Part shown: piece by piece, positions 34,901 to 45,855 of the stretch
Numbering within the stretch: the first letter of the stretch is position 1
How the letters are laid out: every line of letters begins with the position of its first letter
NCBI GenBank assembly: GCA_029876055.1
Contig: CM056879.1
Location: 2,418,001-2,482,000 of the forward strand
Length of the DNA stretch: 64,000 nucleotides
Source: Madurella fahalii
Taxonomy: Eukaryota > Ascomycota > Sordariomycetes > Sordariales
Reading direction: 5' to 3'
Notes under the pieces: model-generated
Told to the model about the DNA's origin: nothing
The model's database searches: none
The model's input: only the letters and a program-made list of their open reading frames with translations
Made by a program: the position numbers and the translations under genes

Positions 34901-35356
34901 GCTGCAAATCCCCCGGTGCATGGTCCGACGACATATGTGTTGCATGGCGAGGGGTATGGTCTGGTACCACCTTCGTGCTCCCTTGTGCAACCTTTAGCTA
35001 ACGTCAAAGTGCGAACAATAGACGGCTTACACAATAAAGAGAGCGATCTCGTATACGTTCAAGGCAAAGAACCTCAAAATTGGCGTGCCCTTGGTTTCCT
35101 CTAGTCTTGACAGGAGGTCGATGAGGGTTGTAAAATGAGGGAACAGATCCTGTTGCTGATACGAGAGTCCGCCGATGAGTCTTCGGAGGCGCAGGGCGAC
35201 CCTCGTAAAGAACGGGGTCAGCAGCGGGTTGGTTTTGACGTGCAACAGACTTTGGGGTTCTTCCTCGAAACCTGATGACGATAAATCACCGAACGGAAGC
35301 ACCTGGTACTGCCGGACTGTTGAGTCCGGCGCCGTTGGCATTGCGCTGGACGCCAT
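29000..35356 (-). pseudogene. Non-reducing polyketide synthase SAT-KS-MAT-PT-ACP-ACP-TE, KS deleted and frames broken
   Basis: Minus strand. Exons: 35356-35031 (SAT start), 34981-34678 (SAT, nucleophile in GPCTGGFAA), 34622 onward (end of SAT, KS, MAT, start of PT) to 31604, 31544-30783 (rest of PT), 30715-29000 (two ACPs and TE). The second intron uses a GC donor (AG|GCAAGT). MAT has GHSLGEYAA; PT has HGHVVHG and NPRWIDSLGG; ACPs have FGLDSLLSL and IGVDSLLAL; TE has GGWSAGG and late VNHFSLM. The domain set resembles pigment- and melanin-type synthases making aromatic polyketides. Lesions: one extra base in a T5 run (34205-34209); KS jumps from AHYDSTGK to GNCNAFDDG near 33910-33935, losing roughly 190 residues with the active-site Cys while keeping HGTGT and the later GH; a frame change near 32981 between KS and MAT. 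It cannot make a polyketide as read. Confidence 0.93.
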
Positions 35357-35828
35357 TATTGACTCAATAGAGAACAAAACCTTGTCCAAATTCCGCTCGA
35401 CAAAGTTCATAACTACTTATTTACATGAGGACAACGTCTAGGCTTCAAAGCTTAACTCAGAGGTTAGGCGTGCCTTGTATGGTGGCGGCACAGCCACGGC
35501 CCCAAATGCATGGTACTCTCAGCATCTCGCTGTTACCTCGGCTGATAACGCTGTTCGGCCTCGGGCGCCGTAACCCGGGTGGTGAGCCGAATTTCCGGGA
35601 AACCCTCAGAGGCTCCGAGGCGTGGCGGACAAAGGTGCCGAAAACCGAACGATCCACATCAAGCCTTGTGTTACACAATCGCGGTGGTTGAAGGACAGAC
35701 ATTGTCCTGTGAGAGGAAGGAGATGATACGTTTGATTTAAGGCTTGGATCTGGCGGTCTTCTGTTTACGGAATTTGCACTCGTATCTCTTCACGTGCTCT
35801 TTCGCAGTATTCCCGCTATTCAGTTACC
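35357..35828. promoter_or_regulatory. Bidirectional promoter, PKS / EthD gene
   Basis: 472 bases separate the divergent PKS (minus) and EthD (plus) starts, so both promoters lie here. Such shared promoters are usual for co-regulated cluster genes. CCTCAGAGGCTCCGAGGCG (35604-35622) contains CCNxxNGG-like half-sites that a Zn2Cys6 protein could bind; this is suggestive only. An in-frame upstream ATG at 35410 could start the PKS slightly earlier. Confidence 0.45.
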
Positions 35829-36321
35829 ATGGACACCACCGCCCACCTACAGAGGGTCTAGGCAATCACGATTTTCGGGTACAAGAAGGACGGCATGGAT
35901 GAGCAGGTATACCATGATTATGTGAGCAAGAATCATGCCGGGCATCTCAAGACGCTCCTGGCCCAACACGATATCGTGTCGTACACAATGGTGAGTTTAA
36001 GAGTCTCACTTCGCCTCCAATGTGCAGCCAACAATGTCTGACGCTAAGAGTTGACTGCCCAAACAGCAATACAACACACTCGAGTCTCGTAAGCTCCTTG
36101 AAGCCATTCAACCCGGGCTCCCCGCCGAGAAGGAGGCAGATTGCGACACAGTGGTCCGAATCGTCTTCAAGGACATCCAGGACTATCTCAGGGTGCGGCA
36201 GGACCCCCATTGGGTACAAGTGGTGAACCCAGACCATCACAACTTCGCTGACGGCAAGAGGACGAAGTTCGTGACTGGTTGGTATGAAGTTCATGTTGCG
36301 GACGGCCGCGTGGTTCCGTGA
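35829..36321 (+). pseudogene. EthD-domain protein, early in-frame stop
   Basis: Exons 35829-35990 and 36067-36321 (GTGAGT..ACAG, phase 0) would give 138 aa. EthD-fold (dimeric alpha+beta barrel) proteins assist dehydration, oxidation or cyclisation steps in fungal aromatic polyketide clusters. After MDTTAHLQRV the eleventh codon is TAG (35859-35861), then AITIFGYKKDGMDEQVYHDY, HAGHLKTLLAQHDIVSYT, CDTVVRIVFKDIQDYLR and PDHHNFADGKRTKFVTGWYE follow in perfect frame, the full family pattern. TAG replaces a hydrophobic residue of the first strand (TTG to TAG would do it). Translation from the next ATG (GMDEQ) would lack that strand. The adjacent PKS supports the role. Confidence 0.8.
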
Positions 36322-36630
36322 TAGATCCGTTAAGTAGTAGAACTAAAAGAAGTCACTACGATGTTTCCCGTTGTGAGTCGAATGACGTATGCATGGTTTT
36401 CTAGAGGAGGGCGAAAATACTAGTACTCGGTGCTGGTTGAAATCTGACCGGTCTGAGATAATCTATGGCAGGAGGCAACTGGATCTATAGACAGCCACGG
36501 GCGCTATCCTGTGAAGTTCTGATCTGCCTGCATACAAATCTTTGCATTTCCCCGTGTCCTTAATCCACCACCGCTTTCAAGCTCTGCTGGTACCCTTCGA
36601 TACTCTGGTTTCCGTTGTATCCATCTGAAT

Positions 36631-38112
36631 CTACCATAGCCCACGAAAACTATGTGAGGTGTACGCTTCTCTGTACTCAACGGCGAAGCGATCACTGGCC
36701 TCTCGGAAGGGCACAGCCCATTCTCTTGATGTCCTCTGCTTAGCGTTGTGCATCGTCATGAGAGTCACATCACGCCTGCGGAACGCTCTCTCAACATGGG
36801 GTACAAACGTATCCCATGCAGGCGACACCAGATCGTTGATCAGAAGAGTCGGGCGGCTGGGATGTTGCAGAACGGGAATGAAGCTCCTCAACAACCTTAT
36901 GCATGACTTGTCGTCCAGACACCAGAGGGCGCTCCGGAGGAGGAAAACACCGGACATCATGCCATCTTTTCCGTTCTGGGCGTGTTCCTCGCAAGAACGT
37001 ACCGCAAACAGTTCCCGCAGGCGGAAGGTCACTCTGTCAGTCAGCTGTGGCGGCAAGCCCTCCGCCCCGCGTTTCAATAAAGGCTCACACGAGTCCTGGA
37101 CTTCGAGCCTGAGCTTCTGGAAGGTGACGGCTAGATCCGCAGCGAACGAGCCTGTCCTGCCAGCCACATCGACCACGAGGGCTCTTTCATCTTCGTAGAT
37201 ATCTGGCCGTGTCGACATCCAAGCCACATCATGCCATTCCCGGGGTCGAGGCCTTGGTATTATCGTCAGCCCATGAATGATGGCATGTTTCATGCGTACT
37301 GAGGATTCCGCACTCACTCCTAGACACGCTCTCCATGACTTCGCCGAAGCGGTTTCCCTGTTTTGGGTGCTTAATATGCCATTCGTACATTGGCATACCC
37401 CATCTTCGGTAAAATTAGTTCGTGAAACTTGAACAGAGGACAGGGAGACGTAAAACTTACGCGTACTCGAACGCAGATTGCCCTGTCCAAAATGGATTGT
37501 GCTTCAGCAACGAATCTGCGAGGTGAGCGCTTGCAACCCTTGTTTCGCAGAGTCTGTTAAAAAAATAAAAATTAGTTAGCTGGAAAACCCCTAAATCATG
37601 TTGTTGGCTCACTGAAATGCAATGAAAGACCGGAAGCCTGGATCCCTGACCAGCTCCTCAGAGATTGCCGTGTGCGCAAAAGTGTCTTCCTCTGGCTCCT
37701 TCAGAATGCCAGCACACGCGACCAACCGACAGATCCGCAGAACCTTCTCAGCAGGCAAACCGCTCTGTTTGGCAAGCTGAACTATGGGCATGGCTCCCTC
37801 GAGCGGGATGTGCTCCAGGATGCCAAAATCGAGCAAAGTGTACAAAGCGCCATGCTCCCAGTTTATCGAGACGTATTCGTGAAGGAAGCTGTGAGGCCCT
37901 TCTGTCAACTTGTTCACTCCTGCAGCAGATACCGAAGGGCGGTAGAATGCTGTGGTATATCGCTGTCATGAGTGGTCCAGAGCTCAGCGAGCACCAACCT
38001 CAAGGCTCGGAAGAGCGCCGGACCGATCCGAGAGGTAGGCAACCAATTTCTTGGTGTGGCTATGAACGTCTTCGGCGATACTAAGGAGATAGATTCATCC
38101 GGGAGAGTCCAT
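36631..38112 (-). pseudogene. SAM-dependent O-methyltransferase (fungal PKS-cluster type), three in-frame TGAs and a frameshift
   Basis: Minus-strand exons 38112-37613, 37553-37461 and 37403-36631 (GTGAGC..ACAG; GTAAGT..GAAG). Class I methyltransferase for phenolic hydroxyls, with an N-terminal winged-helix dimerisation part (SINWEHGALYTLLDFGIL, KVLRICRLVACAGIL), HNPFWTGQSAFEYAWGMPMY across the second splice, and the SAM-binding VVDVAGRTGSFAADLA, normally V-D-V-G-G-G-x-G. TGA stops at 38095-38097, 37984-37986 and 37966-37968 interrupt an otherwise continuous first exon; CGA to TGA would explain each. A frame change is also needed near 37315, before VDVAGR. Placement next to PKS and EthD implies methylation of the polyketide in the ancestral pathway. 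Confidence 0.85.
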
Positions 38113-38928
38113 ACTTGATATTCAAGCTGTTATCGCACTTGCTGCTCAGGCACAAAGGGATGCTAGTACGTGAGGGTAACAACTTTGGATAAGTGGTAGT
38201 ACGTGCTCAACCAAAAGCAGGGTCCTGCTCACCTATCTTAGCGTTCGGCTCGATACTACTTCCCGCATTAAAACTCGTTCTTCGCTCCGGGGAGAACCCC
38301 TACTAGACCTTTGGGCTATGCTGGGCTAACGGAGATCGTACTTATTTTGAGGGGCACGGGGCGGCCGCCGAACCGCGCCCCCCGTCCCCCCTTTAACATG
38401 CCGCACTACATCCGCATTCCATGCTTGTAGGCTTCGAGTGTCATGTCGTCCGAGCCAATGAAGTTTCAGCACATTGGATGCCTCAAGCCTGACTCTCGGC
38501 GGAAGTGTGCGGTGTCCGGCACCCGGGCGCCGAACTTGGCCGGGACGACAGGTCTTAGCAGCAACTGCTAATCACGGCGCACGAACTACACGTGCTCTTC
38601 TGCAAGGGTGAACAGCCCTGTCTGCACCCATGCTTACATTGCTTCAGCTGTCGCCCTGTCCCGACACAGCCCCTGCATTCGATTCCCCCGAGGGTTGACT
38701 TTGTCTCATTCATGTCGGTTCAGTTAAACGAAATTCCGCGGGCTTACATGCTAGCCCAAGGCCACTTCCGACGTTCTACCTGTTTTTCGAACATCGAAGA
38801 AATGGAGCAGCTTCTATATATAGCCGTGGCTCAGTCGTCGTTGAGATGCCTCCGATTGCACTCCTCTGCAGGCCAATCCCGCTATTCGTTCATTAGTTAC
38901 TTCCTCGGCCTAGAAATTGCCGTCTAGG
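38113..38928. other. Intergenic promoter region
   Basis: Divergent region between the methyltransferase pseudogene and the FAD oxidase pseudogene. TATATAT at about 38816 is a candidate TATA element about 110 bases before the oxidase ATG. GC-rich palindromic-like stretch at 38350-38395. No gene seen. Confidence 0.45.
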
Positions 38929-40326
38929 ATGCGTGTCTCGCCCCGCTCCTTTCAAGGAGCCAGCTCCTTGGCCCTCTCGCTCTTTGCATGGGCGCCCGTG
39001 CAGGGCGCTCATGCTACCAACATTCTTGAGCGAGATATTGCAATCATTGGCGGCAGCGCTTCGGGTGTCTATGCCGCCCTTCGTCTGCGCGAGATGAACC
39101 ATTCGTTTGCGGTGGTGGAGGAGAGAGGCAGTTTTGGTGGTCACGTTGCGACTTACACCATCCCGGGCACTGAAAAACACATCGACTACGGTGCGCAAGG
39201 CTTCGGAGGCGATGAGGATGCCATCACTCGTTTTTTTGGCTACTATAACATCCCTCTCGTCCGTGTGAGACTGAGCGAGGTTGGGTTTGGCAACAACCGT
39301 TACGTCGACTTTAAAACCTCGACAGAACTCTCCGACTTCCACCCCGACCACAATATCAGCATCCTCTCACGCGAAATGCACAAGTACCCGGAGATTGGGT
39401 GTATACCGTGCTACCAAATCCGCTCCCCGGGGATCTTACTCTGCCCTTCCGGGACTTCATCATCGAGTACGGTCTTGAATCCTCAGTGTTCAGCATCTAC
39501 CCTCAAACCGAGGGCTTGGGCGATCTGCTGTCACAACCCACGCTCTATGTCTTCAAATATCTCAACACCGCTTACTTGGACGGGCAGCTCCCGACCTCGC
39601 CTGGATTCTTTGTCACAGAGAGGACCTTCAACCAGGAAGTCTATCTTCTAGCCCAGGCAGACTTCGGCGCGAACGTGCTCGTCTCGTCCAGGGTTGGCCG
39701 CACATCGCAGTGACAGCCGCGTGGTTCTGGTCGTCGGGACGCCGACCGGCAACAAGACCATCATTGCAAAGAAGCTGCTCGTCACGATGCCGCCGATCAT
39801 GGCCAACATGGCACTTCTGGGCCTCGACACCCACGAGTACAACATTTTTTCCCGTTTCGAGGCCCAAGGTTGGTATGTCGGTCTGGTAAGCGCCCCAGGT
39901 TTCGTCTCAGGTGACGAGTTTGTCAACGCGGCCGCGAACTCCCAGTTCAATCTACCGCAGCTCCCCGCGCTCTACCAGATCTCGCCCACGCGGGTGGCGG
40001 GAATACATTTCGTGCGTTACGGCTCGTCAAGCTACCTGAATGAGAGTCGTGTCAAGGCCGATATCGTCCGCACCGTCGACCGTGTCCGCCGCGCCGTTGT
40101 CCCCAACGCGGCAAGCCTTCCCCCCGTGGAACTGCTCGCGTTCTCAAGTCACTGGCCTTTCAGCCTGCGAGTCAGCGCCGCAAACATCGCCGGCGGCTTC
40201 TACACCCACCTCGACGCCCTGCAGGGCTACAAAAGCACCTGGTACACTGGTGCTACTTTCTCATCTTCCACCGCATCCCATGTGTGGAACTTCACTGAAC
40301 GACTTCTCCCGCAAATCTTCCCGTAA
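38929..40326 (+). pseudogene. Secreted FAD-dependent amine-oxidase-like protein, two frameshifts
   Basis: Single plus-strand exon. Signal-peptide-like start (LALSLFAWAPVQGAHA), then the FAD dinucleotide fold RDIAIIGGSASGVYAALRL with RGSFGGHV, IDYGAQGF, later LPFRDFIIEYGLE, QTEGLGDLLSQPTLYV, GNKTIIAKKLLVTMPP and a C-terminal SAANIAGGFYTHLDAL (second FAD contact). This matches secreted fungal FAD-linked oxidoreductases related to beta-cyclopiazonate dehydrogenase. The frame slips once near 39397 and slips back near 39692, so 295 bases in the middle are read in another frame. Either decay or base-calling error at G/T runs. Substrate unknown; position suggests part of the polyketide cluster. Confidence 0.82.
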
Positions 40327-40961
40327 TGGTCATGCAATGGGGGATTATGTCAAGTGTTCATATCGAGGAGGACTGAAGGAGAGGAACAAACGGTATAATT
40401 TAGCAATTACAAAGGGTATGGCCGTGTGAACGAACTGCCGAATGTGCTGGAACAAATGCATAGTAGTTATATTTCTAGTAGCTAGTGGTCGAATCAACAA
40501 TGGTTAAAGTACCCTTGAAATATTAGGTGCCCTTCCACTACATTCTTCCTATTGTAAGTTCTTGTGGCATGTTATCGTGCAATGTATGTAATTAGTAACT
40601 TATCCGTTTTCAGGGGAAGGGCTAAATGGCGTAATTAAGTCCAATGCGGACCCCAATGGCTGCTAAATGATGGTAAAAACTCGTGGGATCTGCTTGACGA
40701 TCACGTGTCGGAGGAACTCGAAATGGGTGATTTTAGGAAAATCATACTGGTTCCATTTCCGGGTCAGAGGCTTTTCAAGCATTGTTCTCGGATACTCCTA
40801 TTAACCATCGGCAAAGGACTGCTTTGGTGGGATGTACTAGATAGTAGCTACTACTCCATGTTTCCCAGCATAGCCGGATCAAATTGGAAGATACCGTATA
40901 ATTAGCTTGAACAGTTTACAAATCACAACTATTTCGTCAACGACTATTACCCAAGACACGC
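40327..40961. other. Convergent 3' region, AT-rich
   Basis: 635 bases, no gene seen; lies between the 3' ends of the FAD oxidase and the P450. Confidence 0.5.
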
Positions 40962-42741
40962 TTATCGTTGCACCGGCACCAACCTACACAACAGAGGGGG
41001 CTTCGCCCAGAAGCCCCAAAGCTTCTGCCCGTCCAGCCACTTCAAATTGGCTTCCGTCTCCACCAACTGCATGTCAAACCGCCATAACATGCGCGCCAAG
41101 TTGAGCCTGAGCTCCGCCCACGCCGGATTCTTCCCAAGACACGCGCGCGGGCCGTACGAGAATAGCTTGAACGCTTCCGCCGCATCCGGGTTCTTGTCAG
41201 CAAGCCAGCGTTCCGGCCGGAAGGCGTCTGGATTCTCAAAGTTGAGCTCAGAGCGGTAGCACGCGAGGTGGTTGACACCGACGGTGTAACCGGCCGGCAC
41301 GAAACGGCCGTCGATGTTCTCCCCTCCCTCGGGTACCCTGCGAGGGAGGGTGATGGCGACGGGCGGGTACAGGCGCATGGACTCGTTCAGGACGGCATCC
41401 AGGAACGGCAATCCCCCAGCCATATTGGCCGTCGTCATGTCCGTCTCGGCCGGGAAGGCGGCACGCACCTCGTCGACTGCCCGGCGGTGCGCGTCCGGAT
41501 GCCGCAGCAGCAGGAACGTGGCGCCCGACAGCGCCGTGGCGGTGCCCTCGGACCCGGCAATGCTGATGGAGAAGGCGTTGGTGTACATCTCGGCCTCGGT
41601 CATGCTCGTCTTGGCGTCACGGGCGCCGCCGTTGTGGTCGGCAATGTGACTCAGCACGTAGTGCCAGAAGTCCTTGCGGTCGGCGGTCGGCCCGCGGGCG
41701 ATGCGCGCCTGGACTGTCTCGACGGCACGGCGCTGGTTGGCCGCCCGCGAACCCGCCACGCCCCGGAGACCCAGCAGCGGGAGCAGCGGGCGGATGAAGG
41801 GAATGCCGTAGTAGCGCAGCATCTGGTTCAGCATCAACTCCCGAGAGCCCGACTTGATGGATTCGACGAACGGCGATGGCATGCTCGAGTCGAGGCAGCC
41901 GAAGGTCTGGCCAAAGGCGAGATCGCCGATAAGGTCAAAGGCTGCCAGGTCAGTGATGGCGCTGGGTCAGCAAGGATCGATAACCTTTGCCAAAGTCATC
42001 AGAGGTTGAGACGCACTAGCAAATGTATACCAGTCGAATAAGTCGACCGGCCCACTGCGGCAGCGATCTTCGAGCTGGGAGCATAGCTTGGTGCAGTACA
42101 TTTGGAGTATCTGCTCCTGCTCCCGCAGCGCCTTCTCTGAAAACGCGTGTGAGAGCAATCGCCGCTGGCGTGCATGTGTTTCACGATCTGCCGTGAGAAT
42201 GTCTTCGGACGATACGTAATGAGCATGGTACCTTGTGCATAAGGAAAGGGGAACGTACTCAGCGCGCCCGAAGGCGTGAGCAGCGAGAAGTTAGGGTCCT
42301 TGGACATTTCAACAGATCTTTGGCCATATATCGTCTTCCAAGCACCGGCCGAGCTGTACGAGGTTTCATCGGGCGCGATGCGCACTACCGGTCCATAGCG
42401 TTTGTGCAACTCGTGCAGCCGCTGGCTGAGAGTGCCTCGGTATTGGTGCAAACACCATGGAAGCCGACTTGCTGTCCACGCCTTTGGCCCCGGATGCTTG
42501 CTGAGCGAGTGGAAGTAAATGTTGCGGACAAAATAGAGACACGCCTGAATACCGGTATTTATTAGTTATCGTATTTGTCTGGAGCCACCTGGATCTTGAA
42601 GCAAGCCGATGACCAGGCATTGTGACTTACAACAAGTAGGCAAAGCCCCACAGCATATGCCAAAGAAATCGTGCCCAGGGGTGATATGTTCCCCGGCAGG
42701 TCCTCTTCCTGTCCGACAACTCTACTAATATTACTTGTCAT
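40962..42741 (-). CDS. Cytochrome P450 monooxygenase, intact
   Basis: Minus-strand exons 42741-42631, 42544-42259, 42202-42017 and 41941-40962 (donors GTAAGT, GTACGT, GTGCGT) give 520 aa. Membrane-bound haem monooxygenase of the ER. An N-terminal hydrophobic anchor (SLAYAVGLCLLV) leads to KHPGPKAW and RYGPVVRIAPDE. I-helix region FSISIAGSEGTATALSG (oxygen-binding A-G-x-E-T region), ExxR at NESMRLYPP, PERW at FRPERWLADK, and the haem loop FSYGPRACLGKNPAWAE with Cys ligand are all present. The phase-1 splice junctions restore TADRETHARQRRLLSHAF and FDLIGDLAFGQTFG, landmarks of isotrichodermin C-15 hydroxylase-like P450s of fungal secondary metabolism. Unlike its neighbours it has no lesion. Substrate unknown. 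Confidence 0.93.
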
Positions 42742-43260
42742 CCTGGGCCTTGAAGAACTAATAACGGGCTTGAAATGGGTGGCCCTTATCCAACGCGACT
42801 CTTGCGCCTGCTCGCAGTGGCCGCCGGCCTTTTAAGAATTCAACCGGAATACTGCTTGATTGCGCCGTAAACCATAAGTAATTGAGATGTCCGAGTTACA
42901 CCCTATGGTAGTGCGGTCCCCTCTTGTGGGCCCATTTAATTCGGCTGGGTTCGGGGGGTCGGATGCCGGACTCCGTGCAGGGCCGGTGTTGACGGGTGTT
43001 GTTTCCAAAGCGCGAAGAACGATAAGTCGGGTAGGAGACAAGGTACAGGCAGCCACCGAGGAATTGCTGCAGCTCTGTCTTGCATCGAAGTGGTAAGACG
43101 GAGATTTTTTTTACCGCGGTAGATTTAAGAAGATTTATTACAGTCGATGTTCAGTCAACCACTCAGTAGGCCCAGATCAGATATAGTATTGGGGCACATC
43201 CAAGACTGACTGACGCTGCGTTGGTATTGAAGTACCAGTAACCCGCTATTTGTGTACACG
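42742..43260. promoter_or_regulatory. Divergent promoter region P450 / FAD monooxygenase
   Basis: 519 bases between two divergent starts; both promoters must lie here. No specific motif recognised. Confidence 0.45.
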
Positions 43261-44932
43261 ATGCATACCCAAGACGCGCATGCAATTGTCATTGGCGCCG
43301 GTATGCGTTCCCTGTCTCTCTCCAACCTCCAAGTCTGTCGCTGATTACGGGTCACCGTGGTTCTTCCACGCAGGTATTACCGGCCTCCTCACCTGCCAGG
43401 CGCTGAAGAAGGTGAGTGGGCGCAATACCCATCCAGGCCACATCTGAACTTAGGCTTGTCTAAACTGGACCGTTCTACTTGCAGGCCGGCATCAACTACT
43501 CCATCTTCGAGAAGGAGAAGGCTATGAACTACCGGAGCAATGAGTGGACCATGGCAATTCACTGGGCTCTGCCCCTGCTTAAAGAGATCCTCCCGGAGAA
43601 GGTGTCCGACAAGATGGATGCCATTGCTTGCAACCCGACGGTCGGCATCCACTCTGGCCTTTATCCGATCATCAACGGCGAGACTGGTGAGCTTATCACC
43701 GGTGTGCCCTACGAAAACGGGCTACGAGTACCCCGAAGCCGGATGCGGGAGCTCGCTTCCGAAGGGATCGATGTTCAGGTAAGCTTGAAGATGCTACTCT
43801 CTCGGAGACTACTGCGTCTTGGGCTGCTGACAATTGCCCAGTACAACAAGTCTCTCGCCGACATCGCCTTCAACAAGAGCGGGGAGGGGGTTATTGCTAC
43901 CTTCTCGGATGGCACCTTGGTTCAGGGAACTCTGATCATTGGTGCCGATGGCCCCAAGTCCAAAGTCCGTGAGTTTGCCATGGGCAGCGCAGAGAAGGCG
44001 GCCGTGACCAGGTTTCCTATCTTCTACACTAATATGACGGTATGTTATAACGATGCCGAGAAAGCTCGATTCGTCAGACAACGGTATCCCACGAGCTATC
44101 TGGCCTTGAGCTAGCGGTCCTTCTATGCATTCTAGTCGAGTTAGTGTGCCCGACTCCTTCGTGTGTGATTTATCCTAACGTTTTGGTTCCGCGAATTAGT
44201 TGCAAGCATGCCCGATGGTCCTGACCACCCCGAGTCCTGGATCTTCCACATGGCCATGGCTTGGCTTGGCGAAGTGGACAACTCGCTCGGCTACAAGGAA
44301 CGCCTGGTTCTGATCAAGGAGCGCGCTGCCGGCCTAGGCGAGCCTGCCCGCTCGGCTTTTATGTGGCTTCCGGATGCTACAGAGGTTCACAAGGCAGATA
44401 TCAGCTACTGGGTTACCCAGCCGTGGACAACCGTAATGGAAGGATTTCGCTTATCGGCGACGCTGCACACCCCATGTCGCCCTGTGAGTTCTCCCCGTTC
44501 ATTGGTGCTTCTTTTACTTGTTCCCGGAATTTGCTCACATGCGCTGCCTCAACATACACAGACCGGGGTCAGGGGCTGAACAACTGCATCAATGACGTTT
44601 GGCACCTTTCGCGGGAATTGAAAGCCGCGCTCGCTGGTGATAGCGCCCAACTCACGCTTGCTGAGGCAATGAACAACTACGAAAAGGAGATGATACCTCG
44701 CGGGGCTGAAGAGGTCCGGTGCTCGGTGGAGAACGGGCTTATGTTGCATGACTGGAAAAAGATCCAGGCGAGCCCCGTGTTTCAGCGCGGATTCAAGCCC
44801 ATGGACGGCCACGGCAGCGCCGCTGCTGCTCCCGCTGTTGCTGCGCCTGAGAGGGAGATCAGTGAACACGCAAAAGTCCAGCTGCGCCGGGATGCTGAGT
44901 CGGCTCCTGGTTTAGCCGTGTCCTCTGCCTAG
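43261..44932 (+). pseudogene. FAD-dependent (salicylate-hydroxylase-like) monooxygenase, two TAGs and a frameshift
   Basis: Exons 43261-43300, 43374-43411, 43485-43778, 43842-44139, 44200-44483 and 44562-44932. Flavoprotein aromatic hydroxylase of the type common in polyketide and meroterpenoid clusters. HAIVIGAGITGLLTCQAL is rebuilt by splicing; then SIFEKE, VPRSRMRELA (conserved R), LIIGADGPKSKVRE (DG motif) and, in the next frame, LIGDAAHPMSP then RGQGLNN across the last intron. Lesions: TAG at 44112-44114 and at 44133-44135 (in the otherwise F-x-S-I-A-S-M-P stretch, where CAG would be expected), and one lost base near 44424 (TGGACAAC where TGGGACAAC fits). The last 25 residues are Ala/Glu-rich and not conserved-looking. 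Confidence 0.85.
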
Positions 44933-45855
44933 AGGCGTTATATTTATCTCGAGAGTGCGTGATTTGCTGAGGAGCAAGCGGCAATTAATCACAACCCTGC
45001 CCGAGATTGTGAGATGAAGGTGATCATGTGACGTTGATAAACTTGCCTTAACACGTGCCAATTTTACCAGATTCAATCTTCTCGACAGGAAACTACTAGT
45101 ACCATTGTAATAGCTGTGCAGAGCAATAGCTCTCCTGCTGTGGCACGTAGCGTTAACAAAAGGGGAGAGGGGGCTGGGGGGGGGGGGAAGGTTGTTAAAT
45201 ACGCTTGCTCTAGATTTTTTTTTTTCCTTTTTTCTCTTTTTTGGTAAAGGCGAGAGAGCCGTTAAGTAAGACGGTCGATATCAGTGCCCGCGGTACGACG
45301 AGAGTAGTGGACTGGATCTCTTCTGACATATGTACGGTACAATCGGCGCCGATGAGTGAGGTGGCTCGTGTAGGAAGGCCGATAAAAAAGGAAGCCTGCG
45401 TCGACCAGCCTCCTTCGTTGACGAACGAAGTGAATACTTTAGGGCTGCTCGTAGGAGGTCGGAGGATGAGGGGGAAGAGGAAAAAACACCGCAGAATGGC
45501 CGTCCAGAGACGGATCAGCGGATTTGATATATGAGAAGCGAAGCGACTTGGATTAGATGTTTGGGTGGATTACTGAGGGTTAGCTACTATTGTAACTGTG
45601 ATAAGAGCAAGATTATGAATCCCAGGGCTTGGGCGAGTGAGATCTAGGAGGCACATTCATAAATCAAGGTGAGTAGTTCGCATTAATCAACATTCTTCCC
45701 GGTCACAGGCCTCTTCACCATGCAAGACGCGGCCGGCCCAGAGAACGCCTCGGCCGACATGTTTGGCAACGGGATTCTCGATCCTTAACTATAATCTATT
45801 GACTTATTGTACTATTTTTTAATCCTTTACTTTAATGGAAAACAGCAGGTAGTTG
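44933..45855. other. Intergenic with homopolymer tract and a possible coding relic
   Basis: Contains a G13-like run followed by T11 and T/C runs (45170-45245). At 45711-45788 a GC3-rich stretch reads LFTMQDAAGPENASADMFGN then GILDP and stop; it looks like the last exon of a lost gene but has no identified family. Nothing else supported. Confidence 0.4.

Noticed and set aside
29000..35356. Calling the PKS a functional highly truncated enzyme
   Set aside because: Loss of the KS nucleophile plus at least two frame changes leaves no continuous product.
45241..45534. 97-codon plus frame after the T-rich tract
   Set aside because: No similarity to any family, begins in low-complexity DNA, start codon is not ATG.
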